This document shows positions 24,287 to 35,682 of a DNA stretch of 64,000 nt, one piece after another. Both the position numbers and the translations under genes were made by a program. Under the pieces are notes generated by a model. The model saw nothing but the letters and a program-made list of their open reading frames with translations. It was not told where the DNA came from and did no database searches. How positions within the stretch are numbered: position 1 is the first letter of the stretch; every line of letters starts with the position of its first letter. Origin of the DNA: Hyphomicrobiales bacterium (lineage in GTDB: Bacteria; Pseudomonadota; Alphaproteobacteria; Rhizobiales; Xanthobacteraceae); assembly GCA_009377755.1 (NCBI GenBank), contig WHTM01000011.1:62001-126000 (forward strand). The letters run 5' to 3'.

Positions 24287-26246
24287 GGCCGGCCCTGGAC
24301 CGTCGCCTGCGGATCGGCTCGCGGCGGAAGTACAGATAGACGAGATAAATCATCACGCAGATCACGATCAGACTGGCCAGCGATTGCGCGGGCGACGGAT
24401 TGACCTCCGCAGGCGCCGGCTTTGGCTGCGGCCGCAGGATGGCGGCAAGCGGCAAGGCCGGGTCGAGCCGCTCTTCGCTCGCAAGATTCTCGTTCAGGCT
24501 CAAGACGTTCTTATCGGCGAGTGGCAGGATCTCGCCGATCGCCGCCGAACCTGGCCCGGCGGTGCCGACCGGGTCGCCCTTCGGCGCCGGACCGGCCAGC
24601 ACCACCTGAGCGCCGATGGTATCGACCGGCTCGCGCATGCCTTCATAGGCGCCGGCTGGAATGCGCGACACACGCAGGAACGGGAATCGGACCAGATTGT
24701 TGCCTTCCTGCCATTCGCCGATCGGCAGCAGGTGCACTCTCCCGCCTCCGAGCAACTGGGTGACCTTCGGATGGCCCCTGGCCGCCATGAGGAACAGCGC
24801 GTCGAGTTCCCCGCCCCCGAGCCGGACGGCCTGCGCGTCGATCGCTGCTTCATCCACGCCACCATCCACGACGAGTTTGATCTGACCGATCAATCCAAGC
24901 GAGGTCAGAACCATGCGGGCCGTGCGTTCCGAATTGCTGCCGGAAGCGCCGACGCCGAGCGTCTTCACATCAGCCAGCGAACGGATATTGCCTTTCGCCC
25001 GCACGATGAGATGCGCCATGTCGTAGCCGACCACGCCAAGAGCCTCGGCACCTTGGCGCGGCGTCGGGAAGACATCGTCGGCGAGGTCGTAGAAATTAAC
25101 GCCGCTCACCAGAGCGATGCGCGCCTCGCCGGTGAGTACAGCCCGCAGCGGATCGGGCATCGTCAGCACCCTGACGATTCGACCGGGGAAAGTCTTGTGC
25201 ACCGCCGCCCGCGCCCGCGCGGTATGACCGCTTGGGGCATCGAGAACATCGGCCGCGATGCGCAGCTCCTCGGTGACGAGACGCTTGGAGTCGGCTGCAA
25301 CCAGATCGCGTTCGGCCAGAAACTGGCGAGCGACCGCGCGCGGATCCTGCCCATCCAGCTCCACCGTTGCGTTCATGCGGCCCATGTCCTCAGTGCTTAT
25401 CTTGCCGGCTAGGCGCTCAAGCGCTGGCTGCAATCGGGGAAAACGCCTTCGCGCGTCGTCGCGCACGAGCGGCGCGGGCTCATAGGTCGGGAAGAACTTG
25501 AGATCATCGTCGAGCACCAAGAGGCGGAACTCTGCGATGTGTCCGTCCGTCGAAAGACCTGCGACGACGTCCACTTCGCGCTCAAGCAACGCCTTGTAAA
25601 GCGTCGCCTTGTCGGTGACCGTTGACTCCACGACCAGAGCCGGCGTGCCGTTCAAGCCATAGCGCCGGAGCATGGGTGCGAATCCGTCCACCGGGCGGGC
25701 GGCGAACTCTTTGCGGACACCGAATCGCACGGGGCCTTCCATCTTGGCGAGGTCGCTGATCTTTGTGATCCCGAGTGCCGCCGCGCGGTCCGCGCGCATG
25801 ACGAGCTCATAGTCGTTGTGGAAGCCGAAGCGTCGGCCCCAGACGAGACCGAGTGGCGCGTAAAGCTTTTCCACGCGGGCGTAGGCAAGGTCGCCATTGC
25901 TGATCGGCGGCTGGCCGAGCAGGACGAGACCGGTGCCGTTATACTCGGGATAGATGTCGATATCGCCGCGTTTGAGGGCCTCGATGTTGTCAAAGGTGCC
26001 GCCGTAAGGGATCGACCGCGCGACCGGGATGTTCTCGGCCTCCGCCACTCTGGCGATGATCTCGCCGAGGATCAGCTGCTCGGTGAACTCCTTCGTCCCG
26101 ATGCGGAGCGGCTGTTCGGCCCTATCGCAGCCGGACAGGAGCAGGGCGCAGGCCACCAAAGAGAGGCGAAGCCCGTGCCAACGCCAGAGCCCAGCCGCAT
26201 CCCTTCGGAAGGATTTGGCTCCCGGAATGGCTGCTTGCCTGCTCAT
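24273..26246 (-). CDS. OpuAC-TAXI two-domain binding protein with membrane tail
   Basis: A 657-residue protein. Residues 25-40 form a lipoprotein signal ending LLSGC (lipobox). The next ~270 residues are an OpuAC/ProX-type substrate-binding domain for osmoprotectants such as glycine betaine (RIGTKEFTEQLILGE, then DIYPEYNGTGLVLLG). A second region of ~300 residues (from IVRVLTMPDPLRAVLTG) resembles a TAXI-type solute receptor of TRAP transporters. Residues about 625-645 (SLASLIVICVMIYLVYLY) form a membrane helix, then an arginine-rich tail. The ATG overlaps the stop of the BCCT gene by four bases, so the two are coupled. A binding protein has no known role with a BCCT carrier; it may capture ligand for it or sense it. 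Confidence 0.75.
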   Translation of the reverse strand: MSRQAAIPGAKSFRRDAAGLWRWHGLRLSLVACALLLSGCDRAEQPLRIGTKEFTEQLILGEIIARVAEAENIPVARSIPYGGTFDNIEALKRGDIDIYPEYNGTGLVLLGQPPISNGDLAYARVEKLYAPLGLVWGRRFGFHNDYELVMRADRAAALGITKISDLAKMEGPVRFGVRKEFAARPVDGFAPMLRRYGLNGTPALVVESTVTDKATLYKALLEREVDVVAGLSTDGHIAEFRLLVLDDDLKFFPTYEPAPLVRDDARRRFPRLQPALERLAGKISTEDMGRMNATVELDGQDPRAVARQFLAERDLVAADSKRLVTEELRIAADVLDAPSGHTARARAAVHKTFPGRIVRVLTMPDPLRAVLTGEARIALVSGVNFYDLADDVFPTPRQGAEALGVVGYDMAHLIVRAKGNIRSLADVKTLGVGASGSNSERTARMVLTSLGLIGQIKLVVDGGVDEAAIDAQAVRLGGGELDALFLMAARGHPKVTQLLGGGRVHLLPIGEWQEGNNLVRFPFLRVSRIPAGAYEGMREPVDTIGAQVVLAGPAPKGDPVGTAGPGSAAIGEILPLADKNVLSLNENLASEERLDPALPLAAILRPQPKPAPAEVNPSPAQSLASLIVICVMIYLVYLYFRREPIRRRRSRAGPSKD

Positions 26247-27781
26247 TCGCCGACCGGCGCTGAGGCGTGTCCCGCCTCCGCCTCGCGTGCCCGGATCTGC
26301 GCAACGTCCTCGCGCAGCGTGCGAAGAAACGCGATGATCTGGGCGATCAGAATCAGGGAAAACGGAATGGCGCCGGTGACCGCCATCGCCTTCGCCGCAG
26401 CGATGCTCTCCGTGAGCAGCGTAGCCACGGTGAGTGCCGTGATGATCACCGCCCATACCAGCCTGTGCGGTACGGGAGGGTTGAGGCTGCCATTCGTGGT
26501 CATCATGGACACGACGAAGGTGCCCGAATCCGCGCTCGTGACCAGAAAGATGAAGATAAGCAGTACCGCCGCCACGCTGAGCACCTGGCTCAGCGGGAAG
26601 TAATTAAAGAACGAAAACAGCGCCTTCGTGACGTCCTCGAAGACCAGCTCGGAAAGCCCGCCGGGGCCGAACATCTCGATATAGAAGCCGGTGCCGCCGA
26701 GGGCGGCGAACCACAGCATCGAGAACAAGGTCGGCACCAGGACGACGCCGATCATGAACTCGCGGATGGTACGGCCACGACTGATGCGAGCGATGAAGAT
26801 GCCGACAAACGGCCCAAAGGCGAGCCACCAGATCAGATAGGTCAAGGTCCAGCGAGCCGTCCATTCAGTCAGCCCCTGGTAAGGGAACAGTCGGAATGAG
26901 ATCGCGATCAGGTTGCTGAAATAGTCGCCGATCGTTGTCGTAAAGGTCTCAAGAATGAACCGGGTCGGCCCCAGGAAGATGATGTATAGGAGCATGGTGA
27001 CCGCAAGAAACATATTGATATTGCTGAGAATCTTGATGCCCTTGTCGAGGCCGGTGCTGGCCGACAGCATGAAGGTGACGGCGAGTACGAGGACGATGTA
27101 GAGGCTGACCGCGGTCGTTTGTTCGACGCCGAACACTTCGCCGAGGCCGGCACGAACCTGGAGCGTGCCCATGGACAGCGAGCCGGCCAGCCCGAAGATC
27201 ACGGCGAGCACCGCGAGCACGTCGGCAGTATTCGCCCAGATATTGATGCCGCGCCCGCTGAACGTCATGCGGATGGGCGTTGAGATCAGAGAAGGTGCAT
27301 CCTTGCGAAACACGAAATAGGCAATGACCAGCGCGCAGACGGCATAGATCGCCCAGGCGTGCAGTCCCCAGTGTAGGTTGGTGATGACCATGGCGGTGCG
27401 GGCCGCCTCGGGCGTCCCGCCTGTCATGCCTGGCGGCGAATAATAGTGGTGCATCGGCTCGGCCACGCCCCAGAACAGAAGCCCGGCGCCCATGCCGCCG
27501 GCGAACAGCATCGCGATCCAGGAGGCGGTCGAGAATTCCGGTTCCTCGTCGTCATGGCCAAGCTTAATGCCGCCGTACGGGCCCACGGCGAGAACGATGC
27601 TGAGTGCAAGGAACCCGGTGCAGAGAAGAAGAAAGAACCAGTCGAGGCTAGTGAACGCAAATCCGGTCAAAGCCTGGGCCGCGCCGGTCATGCTGGCGGG
27701 ATCGACCACGCCCCAAAGTCCAATCCCCCCACACAGCAGGATGGAAAGGACGAAAACGGTGCTGATGGTGAAGCTTTTCAT
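26243..27781 (-). CDS. BCCT-family transporter (betaine/choline/carnitine)
   Basis: A 512-residue membrane protein with twelve hydrophobic segments and the BCCT hallmark GMGAGLLFWGVAEP at about residues 97-110. A further family segment is the tryptophan-rich WTLTYLIWWLAFGPFVGIFIA around residue 310. Carriers of this family import betaine, choline, carnitine or related quaternary amines with Na+ or H+, in osmoprotection or catabolism. The C-terminal tail is short. The stop overlaps the start of the binding-protein fusion gene (ATGA), so they form an operon. The region upstream (27782-27955) must hold its promoter; no clear -35/-10 pair is visible. Confidence 0.92.
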   Translation of the reverse strand: MKSFTISTVFVLSILLCGGIGLWGVVDPASMTGAAQALTGFAFTSLDWFFLLLCTGFLALSIVLAVGPYGGIKLGHDDEEPEFSTASWIAMLFAGGMGAGLLFWGVAEPMHHYYSPPGMTGGTPEAARTAMVITNLHWGLHAWAIYAVCALVIAYFVFRKDAPSLISTPIRMTFSGRGINIWANTADVLAVLAVIFGLAGSLSMGTLQVRAGLGEVFGVEQTTAVSLYIVLVLAVTFMLSASTGLDKGIKILSNINMFLAVTMLLYIIFLGPTRFILETFTTTIGDYFSNLIAISFRLFPYQGLTEWTARWTLTYLIWWLAFGPFVGIFIARISRGRTIREFMIGVVLVPTLFSMLWFAALGGTGFYIEMFGPGGLSELVFEDVTKALFSFFNYFPLSQVLSVAAVLLIFIFLVTSADSGTFVVSMMTTNGSLNPPVPHRLVWAVIITALTVATLLTESIAAAKAMAVTGAIPFSLILIAQIIAFLRTLREDVAQIRAREAEAGHASAPVGE

Positions 27782-27955
27782 TTACGCTTACTTGCCGCGT
27801 TGCATGGCGAGCGTCGCCCGCGTCTCAATCCGCTGCGCGTGCCTGCAGCCGCCGCTGATCGGCGCGAAGCCATGGACAACCTGTAGTAAAAGTACAAAGG
27901 TTATGTGCGAGTTCCCGAGCAGGTTTGCGGGAGTTCAACGACTGAATGAGGCCTG

Positions 27956-28573
27956 TTACAGCCGCGCGCTCGGGTGCCATTGCGGTGCATAGCCAACTGC
28001 AAGGACACGAACGATGGCGGGCGGCGTGAGCACATTCACAACTGCTCCACGCGGCCGGGGCAATGCAGCCGCGTAGCCCGACGGCGTCCAGCGCAAGACC
28101 GCCCCCCCGGACACAGCAAATGCGAGATCGTCTCGCGCAATGAAGGTGCCGTCCGGAAGGTCGTCGATCGGCATCCGACGGCTGCGCTTGCTTCGGCCAT
28201 CGAGCCGCTCAGCATGCAGTATCCGATCCATGTCGGAGGCGCGCGGAGGCGCGCTCAAGCCGAACGCGTGCTTCCAGGCGGCGGCAAACACCAGCGCGTC
28301 CCTGCGCCGGCACTCGAAACACGGCCGGTGGCCGGCCGACAGTGCCGTCGGCTCATCGAGAAAGAACAATTCGGTATAGCCCGCGCCCCAGACCTTGCGA
28401 TGGCGGTCCTTGAAGGCGAGCTGGCAGCAGATCCATTGCAGCGTTACCCAGCGCCGCGAGCCGAGCGTGCGGTCGTGGCGATGCAAGCGCCCGCCGCGGT
28501 TGCCTATGAACAGGCCGCGCGAAGCGTCCGCGAACAGTTCGCCGAACGGATCGACACGATTGGGTAGTGGCAT
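27956..28573 (-). CDS. Conserved hypothetical protein with CFECRR motif
   Basis: A protein of about 205 residues (ATG 28573, starting MPLPNRVDPFGELF; a TTG start at 28618 would add 15 residues). Recognisable features are GLFIGNRGGRLHR, a YTELFFLDEPTALSAGHRPCFECRR segment with a Cys-x2-Cys pair, and a C-terminal beta-rich part (VNVLTPPAIVRVLAVGY). It resembles an uncharacterised protein family in Bradyrhizobiaceae. I recognise no catalytic domain. It may bind a metal through the Cys pair. It is on the same strand as the BCCT gene, 174 nt upstream of it. Confidence 0.7.
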   Translation of the reverse strand: MPLPNRVDPFGELFADASRGLFIGNRGGRLHRHDRTLGSRRWVTLQWICCQLAFKDRHRKVWGAGYTELFFLDEPTALSAGHRPCFECRRRDALVFAAAWKHAFGLSAPPRASDMDRILHAERLDGRSKRSRRMPIDDLPDGTFIARDDLAFAVSGGAVLRWTPSGYAAALPRPRGAVVNVLTPPAIVRVLAVGYAPQWHPSARL

Positions 28574-28654
28574 GACGCGGCCAAGGAACACGGGCGGCGG
28601 AGCGTTGGCTTCTACCAATCACGAATCGTGAGCTACGCGCCAGCAATACAGTGG

Positions 28655-28747
28655 TCGTCCCCGCGAAGGCGGGGACCCATACTCCGCGGGCTCTCGATAG
28701 GTCTGTGGTTATGGGTCCCGGGTCTCGCTACGCTCGCCGGGACGACA
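28655..28747. repeat. Palindromic repeat (GTCGTCCCCGCG type)
   Basis: GTCGTCCCCGCG and CGCCGGGACGAC form the imperfect outer arms, with inner GGGACCCATA and TATGGGTCCC inverted. It lies 7 nt beyond the 3' end of ftsH. The inner arms match those of the TGTCATCCCGG family. Confidence 0.8.
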
Positions 28748-28754
28748 GCAAACA

Positions 28755-30674
<1,920 letters not shown>

Positions 30675-30797
30675 CTAGCGTCCTTATTGCGCGCCGGCGC
30701 CACGGCGAGCCGTGGGAGGACGTGGACCTCATCGTGGCTTTGCGTCCGCTCCCAATGTAGGGACCGGCCAGGGTCCTGCCAAGGCGCCGAAGCTCAA

Positions 30798-31928
30798 TCA
30801 TTCTAGCGCCGTTCCGCCCGCTTGCGGCGGCAACGTCGTCCCGTGGTTAAGGGCCCTGCGGCGCGGGCGCGGGCGCGGCTCGCCCGGCCGGCGCCGCGGC
30901 GGTGCCCGTTCGACCAGGAGAGCATCGCCGGTGCGCGTGACCACGGCGCCTGCCAGCGTCCGGCGGATGCGAGCCCCTGCGTCGGGCGGCACGGCCCATG
31001 CACCTTGCAGCGCTTCTTGCAGCGCTTCCAGCTTGCCCAATTCGACCGGCCCCTCGTCGCCGACCCGGGCAATCGCGCGGCCGAGCAGGCGAAGCTGCAC
31101 TTCCGCCGGCAGCGCGGGGAAGGCGAAATCGAACACGACGCTCGGGACATCGCCTGCCCGCTCGCGCGCCACCGCGGTCCACGCCGCGTCGGCGGCGGCC
31201 TCGATCGCCGCCCCGGCGCGCCGCAGCCGGCGCGCAAGCTGCGCCAGGCGCGCGGCCGTCAAGCCTTCGCGTGCCAGCACCGGCATCAACGCTCGCACGC
31301 GCGGCCGGGTGAATTTCGGATCCCGGTTCGACGGATCGTCCGCATACGACAGCCCGGCGTCGGCGAGCGTCGCCACGAGACGCGCCTTGGGCAGATCGAG
31401 AAAGGGACGAATGAGGTGAATATCCAGCACGCCGCCTGCAGGCAGCGGCGAGATGCGCGTCATGCCGCACAGGCCCGTGATGCCGCTGCCGCGGCTCATG
31501 CGGATCAGCAGGGTCTCGGCCTGGTCGTCGTGCGTGTGGGCGGTGAGGATGTGGTTGGCGCCGATCCTTGCGGCGGCCTCAGAGAGCAGCCGATACCGTG
31601 CCTCCCGTGCCGCCTGTTGCAAGCCCGGCGTCGGCTTCGGCCCCGCCCATCGCATCGTCCGGTGTGCGACGCCACACTGTTTGGCAAGGCGCTTGACCGC
31701 CTCCGCCTCAGCGCGCGATTCCGGCCGCAGCCCATGATCGACGGTCACCGCGAGCAAGGCAGGACCGCGGCTCAGCGACCGGCGCCAGCGCGCCGCCAAC
31801 ACAAGCAGCGCCGTCGAGTCGGGACCGCCGGACACGGCCAGCACCACGCCGCACGCGTCCTGCAGCGGGGCGAACAGGGCCACAGCCTCGCCCGCCGATA
31901 CCGGCGTGATGGCGTCAGCAGCGGACAC
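30798..31928 (-). CDS. tilS: tRNA(Ile)-lysidine synthetase
   Basis: A 376-residue protein. The PP-loop motif SGGPDST near residue 34 marks the N-type ATP pyrophosphatase. Further conserved segments are DHGLRPES and ILTAHTHDDQAETLLIR. TilS converts cytidine 34 of the minor tRNA(Ile) to lysidine, so that it reads AUA and is charged with isoleucine. It is somewhat shorter than the E. coli protein, which has an extra C-terminal domain. The gene overlaps the end of cpoB by 14 bp and belongs to the same minus-strand operon. Confidence 0.95.
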   Translation of the reverse strand: MSAADAITPVSAGEAVALFAPLQDACGVVLAVSGGPDSTALLVLAARWRRSLSRGPALLAVTVDHGLRPESRAEAEAVKRLAKQCGVAHRTMRWAGPKPTPGLQQAAREARYRLLSEAAARIGANHILTAHTHDDQAETLLIRMSRGSGITGLCGMTRISPLPAGGVLDIHLIRPFLDLPKARLVATLADAGLSYADDPSNRDPKFTRPRVRALMPVLAREGLTAARLAQLARRLRRAGAAIEAAADAAWTAVARERAGDVPSVVFDFAFPALPAEVQLRLLGRAIARVGDEGPVELGKLEALQEALQGAWAVPPDAGARIRRTLAGAVVTRTGDALLVERAPPRRRPGEPRPRPRRRALNHGTTLPPQAGGTALE

Positions 31929-33036
31929 GCTTCTGTTCCCGCTCCACGCCCTGCCTCACGCCGGCCGATGCACGGGGATACTTGCGGCCGACCTCGCCGA
32001 GTGCCGCGCAGGCCGCTTCCATCTCGCCGAGCGCCGCGAGCGACTGGCCAAGGCGGAACAGCGCGTCCGGCCCCTTGGTGGATTTTTCGTGCTTGGTGGT
32101 CACCGCGAGGAAGGACTCGGCGGCGTCGCGGAAGCGCTGCCGCTGGAACATGCTCTCGCCGAGCCAATAGGTCGCCTCGGCGGTGCGGCGGTCGCCCGGG
32201 TGCTGGCGCAGGAAGTTTTGGAATGCGGCTTCGGCCAGCGCATAGTCTTTCCGCAACATGTAACCGAAGGCGAGATCGTATTCGTCCTTCGGCGACTGGG
32301 TTGGCGGCTGCACGGCGGCGACCGCCCCGGTGGCGCTGGTATTGCGCGGCGGCGGTGGCGGGAGACCGGCCGCGCCGGGCGACGCGCCGGGCGGATTGGC
32401 CGCCGCCTCCGGAGGGGCGGGCTGGGCCACTGTCGTGAGGTCGAGCGGAGCACCTGGCTCGCGGCCACCGGAGACGCCGACCGGCGGCACATCCATGGTC
32501 CGGTCCTGCGGCTCCATGCCGGCAATCACGGTACCACCCCCGAGCTGCCGCGGGGCGCCGGGAGCGTCCGGATTCTGCGCGGGATCGAACACGTCGGATC
32601 GGCGCCCGGGCTGCGGTGGCGGTGCTGGAGGCAGGGCGGAGGGAGCCGGCTGGGGGCGTCCCGGCGGCTGCGTTGCCGGGCGCGGCGGGCCGGCGGCGGC
32701 CCGGCCGCCGAGCTCCTGGAAGCGGTACTCGTTGTCCTCCTGCGTTTTACGTAATGCCTGCTCGAGCTGCTGGTTGCGGAACTGCAGTTGCTCGATCGCG
32801 CCGGTGAGCTGGCGGAGGTAGTTTTCCAGACGATCAAGGCGAACCACCAGGTCGGCCTCCGACACCTGCGCCATTCGCCCGGCGTTGCCGGAGCGCGACG
32901 ACTGGCCGCCACCGAAGAGATCCTCCAGGAATCCGCGCGAGCGCGAGCCGTTGGTCTGCGCCTGGGCGCTCCCGGCGAGCATCAGCGTGAAGACAAGGAC
33001 CGTGGCTGCGGCGGCACGAGCGAATGGCTGCGTCAT
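31915..33036 (-). CDS. cpoB: Tol-Pal system protein CpoB (YbgF)
   Basis: A 373-residue periplasmic protein. Signal peptide: about residues 1-26 (ending AGSAQAQ). A coiled-coil region follows (VSEADLVVRLDRLENYLRQL and on to about residue 110). Then comes a long Pro/Ala/Gly-rich linker of about 130 residues. The C-terminal TPR domain begins near DEYDLAFGYMLRKDY. CpoB trimerises through the coiled coil, binds TolA, and coordinates outer-membrane constriction with cell-wall synthesis. The linker is unusually long. Its 3' end overlaps tilS. Confidence 0.93.
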   Translation of the reverse strand: MTQPFARAAAATVLVFTLMLAGSAQAQTNGSRSRGFLEDLFGGGQSSRSGNAGRMAQVSEADLVVRLDRLENYLRQLTGAIEQLQFRNQQLEQALRKTQEDNEYRFQELGGRAAAGPPRPATQPPGRPQPAPSALPPAPPPQPGRRSDVFDPAQNPDAPGAPRQLGGGTVIAGMEPQDRTMDVPPVGVSGGREPGAPLDLTTVAQPAPPEAAANPPGASPGAAGLPPPPPRNTSATGAVAAVQPPTQSPKDEYDLAFGYMLRKDYALAEAAFQNFLRQHPGDRRTAEATYWLGESMFQRQRFRDAAESFLAVTTKHEKSTKGPDALFRLGQSLAALGEMEAACAALGEVGRKYPRASAGVRQGVEREQKRVRC

Positions 33037-33175
33037 AAGCGTCTGCTGGATTGGCGTTGTCGTTCAATTGCCTGCCGCGCGACCGCGCTATCGTCCGGCA
33101 ACGCTGGCCATCGGCGGGCATCCCTAGCATAGGCCCTGCTACGACCAAATTGTGACTGACCGGCTCATTTTGTGG

Positions 33176-33270
33176 CGTCATGCCCACGCTTGTTGTCGCG
33201 GGCATCCACGTCTTAGAAAGCCCCACCGCATCAAAGACGTACATGGCCGGGACAAGCCCGGCCATGACGA
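33176..33270. repeat. Palindromic repeat (GTCATGCCC type), pal-cpoB gap
   Basis: GTCATGCCC and GGCCATGAC lie at its ends with an inner CGGGCATCC / GGCCGGGAC arrangement. It occupies the 325-nt gap between pal and cpoB. The rest of the gap holds little else apart from the short tandem repeat at 33322-33350. Confidence 0.7.
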
Positions 33271-33321
33271 CGTGGTTCAGTCATCGCTTCGTGCCGGGTG
33301 ATGCCGCTGATATCACACCCC

Positions 33322-33350
33322 GCAGATGCTGCAGATGCTGCAGATGCTGT
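33322..33350. repeat. Three tandem copies of GCAGATGCT
   Basis: The 9-nt unit GCAGATGCT is repeated three times, directly behind the pal stop codon. It is short and could vary in copy number by slippage. It is not translated. Confidence 0.85.
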
Positions 33351-33361
33351 TTGCAGGCCGC

Positions 33362-33859
33362 CTACGAACTGGCGTTGAGCACCGTCACCGCGCGGCGATT
33401 TTGCGACCAGCAGGAAATATCATTGCACACCGCTACCGGCCGTTCCTTGCCAAAGGAAATAGTGCGCATGCGCGTCGGCGCTATTCCGCGGGAGGCGAGA
33501 TAGTCGCGCACCGCCTGGGCGCGCCGGGCGCCGAGCGCAAGGTTGTACTCGCGCGTTCCGCGCTCGTCGGCATGGCCCTCGACGGTGAAGGCGTGTTGGC
33601 CGTAATTGGTCAGCCATTGCGCCTGCTTGTCGAGCGTCTCGCGGCCCTGCGCGGTGATCTCCGACGAATCCGTCTCGAAGAACACGCGGTCGCCGACATT
33701 GACCACGAAATCCTGGGCGCTGCCGCGCGCGGCTGCACCGGCCACGCTGGCGCTGGCTGCCGGACCTTCCGGCTTGCTGGCGCAGGCGGCGAGCCCAAGC
33801 GCCGCCATGAGGATGGCGGCGATCGTGCTGCCGCGGGCAAAACGAATGACAGTCGTCAT
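33362..33859 (-). CDS. pal: Peptidoglycan-associated lipoprotein Pal
   Basis: A 165-residue outer-membrane lipoprotein. The lipobox LAAC ends the signal at about residue 26. The C-terminal OmpA-like domain carries VEGHADERGT (residues about 98-107), with the Asp and Arg that hold diaminopimelate of peptidoglycan, and the closing ISFGKERPV strand. Pal ties the outer membrane to the cell wall and binds TolB. It is encoded downstream of tolB (214 nt) and upstream of cpoB, the usual order. Its length is typical. Confidence 0.97.
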   Translation of the reverse strand: MTTVIRFARGSTIAAILMAALGLAACASKPEGPAASASVAGAAARGSAQDFVVNVGDRVFFETDSSEITAQGRETLDKQAQWLTNYGQHAFTVEGHADERGTREYNLALGARRAQAVRDYLASRGIAPTRMRTISFGKERPVAVCNDISCWSQNRRAVTVLNASS

Positions 33860-34073
33860 TCCGGTGACTCCTGAACGCGCATCGTGACCAAACCTGCCGC
33901 CCGGTCTACGCCGCCTTGGTTAAGCGAAGGTTCCGTCAACCTTGATGAGCCCTTGCGTGGGCATATGAAAGTTGTCGGGACCGCGGAAACGCTTTGGAAT
34001 GGTTACCCGCCGGTTAACCCTGCGGGCCAGCCCGCCAACGGCACCACCGGATTGGGTCGTTTCGGAGGCGGCG

Positions 34074-35426
34074 TCAGGACAACAGCGGCGACCAGGCCGG
34101 GTCGGAGGCATAGCCCGGCGTCGGCACTTTCAGTTCGTTGCGGCCGGTGATGTCGACTGTGAACAGCGAGGGGCCGGATTCCCCTCCGGGATCGCGGAAG
34201 AACATGACGACGCGGCCGTTGGGCGAGAAGGTCGGGCCTTCGTTGTGGAAACCTTCGGAAAGAATACGCTCGCCGGAGCCGTCGGTCCGCATGATGCCGA
34301 TCGCGAACTTGCCCTGGTATTGCTTGGTGAAGGCAATCGTGTCGCCGCGCGGCGACCAGACCGGCGTCGAATAGCTGCCCTCGCTGAAGCTGATGCGCTG
34401 CGCGGGACCGCCTTGCGCCCCCATCACGTAGATCTGTTGCGAGCCGCCGCGGTCGGACTCGAAGCAGATGCGCGCCCCGTCCGGCGAGTAGGAAGGTGCC
34501 GTGTCGATCGCCGCGGTATCGGTGAGCCTGGTGGTCGCCTTCGACCGCAGATCCATCGCGAACAGATTGGCGTTGCCGCCTTGCTGTAGGCTCATGATCA
34601 CGCGCTGCCCGTCGGGGGAGAAGCGCGGCGAGAATGTCATGCCGGGGAAATTGCCGACAGTTTCGCGCTGGCCGGTCTCGATATTGAGGAGATAGACCCG
34701 CGGGTCGCCGCGGCCGTACGACATGTATGTGATCTCCTGTGTCGACGGCGAAAAACGCGGCGTCAGCACCAGCTCGTCGCCGCGCGTGAGATAACGCACT
34801 CCGGCGCCGTCCTGATCCATGATGGCGAGCCGCTTGATGCGCCGTTCCTTAGGGCCGCTCTCGTCGATGAACACGATGCGGCTGTCGAAATAGCCCTTCT
34901 CGCCGGTGAGCCGCTCGTAGATGGCGTCGGAGATGATGTGCGCGATGCGCCGCCAGTTGTCCGGCGTGGTGAAGTATTGCTGGCCGGTGAGCTGCTGGCC
35001 GGCGAACACGTCCCACAGGCGGAACTCGGCCTTCAGCCGCCCGTCCTGCTGACGCGTGACGCGCCCGGTCACAAGACCCTGCGCGTTGATCGCGCGCCAA
35101 TCGGGAAAGCGCGGAACCGCGTCGGCGTTGGAGATTTTCTCGATGAAGGCCGCCGGATCGATCGGCGCAAACAATCCGCTGCGCCTGAGGTTCGCCGTGA
35201 TGATCTGACTGACGTTGCGGGCCGTGTCGACATCCGTCGCCGATACGCCGACGAAATCCGGCACAGCCACCGGCAACGGCTGCACATTACCTTGGGTCAC
35301 GTCGAGGCGGAGCACCGCCGCTGCCTGACGCGGCATTGCCATGGCCAGTGCTCCGACACCGATCCCGCCGAGGACACGGCGACGATTCAACTGCAATCGA
35401 GGCGTGAAAACATCCGGCTCGTTCAT
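34074..35426 (-). CDS. tolB: Tol-Pal system beta-propeller protein TolB
   Basis: A 450-residue periplasmic protein. The start is set at ATG 35426 because the 23 preceding in-frame codons include palindromic repeat sequence. The N-terminus, [17 protein letters not shown], is a signal with an arginine triplet resembling a Tat signal. The N-terminal alpha/beta domain is followed by a six-bladed beta-propeller with repeats such as [17 protein letters not shown] and [13 protein letters not shown]. TolB links Pal to TolA and helps constrict the outer membrane at division. Three palindromes lie just upstream in the tolA-tolB gap. Confidence 0.94.
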   Translation of the reverse strand: MNEPDVFTPRLQLNRRRVLGGIGVGALAMAMPRQAAAVLRLDVTQGNVQPLPVAVPDFVGVSATDVDTARNVSQIITANLRRSGLFAPIDPAAFIEKISNADAVPRFPDWRAINAQGLVTGRVTRQQDGRLKAEFRLWDVFAGQQLTGQQYFTTPDNWRRIAHIISDAIYERLTGEKGYFDSRIVFIDESGPKERRIKRLAIMDQDGAGVRYLTRGDELVLTPRFSPSTQEITYMSYGRGDPRVYLLNIETGQRETVGNFPGMTFSPRFSPDGQRVIMSLQQGGNANLFAMDLRSKATTRLTDTAAIDTAPSYSPDGARICFESDRGGSQQIYVMGAQGGPAQRISFSEGSYSTPVWSPRGDTIAFTKQYQGKFAIGIMRTDGSGERILSEGFHNEGPTFSPNGRVVMFFRDPGGESGPSLFTVDITGRNELKVPTPGYASDPAWSPLLS

Positions 35427-35448
35427 CTCGTCCATCTCGGCAATCCGG

Positions 35449-35682
35449 CTGGTGCCGCCGATTTGAAGTTCCTGCACCAGTTGCGGCAATCTCATTCAGG
35501 AACTTCAAATCGAAAGCGGCACTAGAATCATAAACTTGCTAGTGCCCCTTTGCTTCCGAAGTTCGTGTCGGAGGGTGCTGCAATGTATCACGAACTTCGG
35601 AAGCGGGGCACTAGTGTGGCGTTCGGAAGTTCGCTCGGAAGCCGGCTGCAAACTCAAGCGAACTTCCGAATCACGACACTAG
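35449..35682. repeat. Three adjacent CTAG-bounded palindromes (B, A, C) between tolA and tolB
   Basis: B' (35449-35525) and A' (35539-35614), including the linker, are the reverse complement of the composite at 2319-2484. C (35611-35682) runs from CTAGTGTGGCG to GACACTAG around GAAGTTCGC / GCGAACTTC. C shares its left CTAG with A'. Its right end supplies the TAG stop of tolA. The block replaces the usual short tolA-tolB spacer. Confidence 0.9.
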
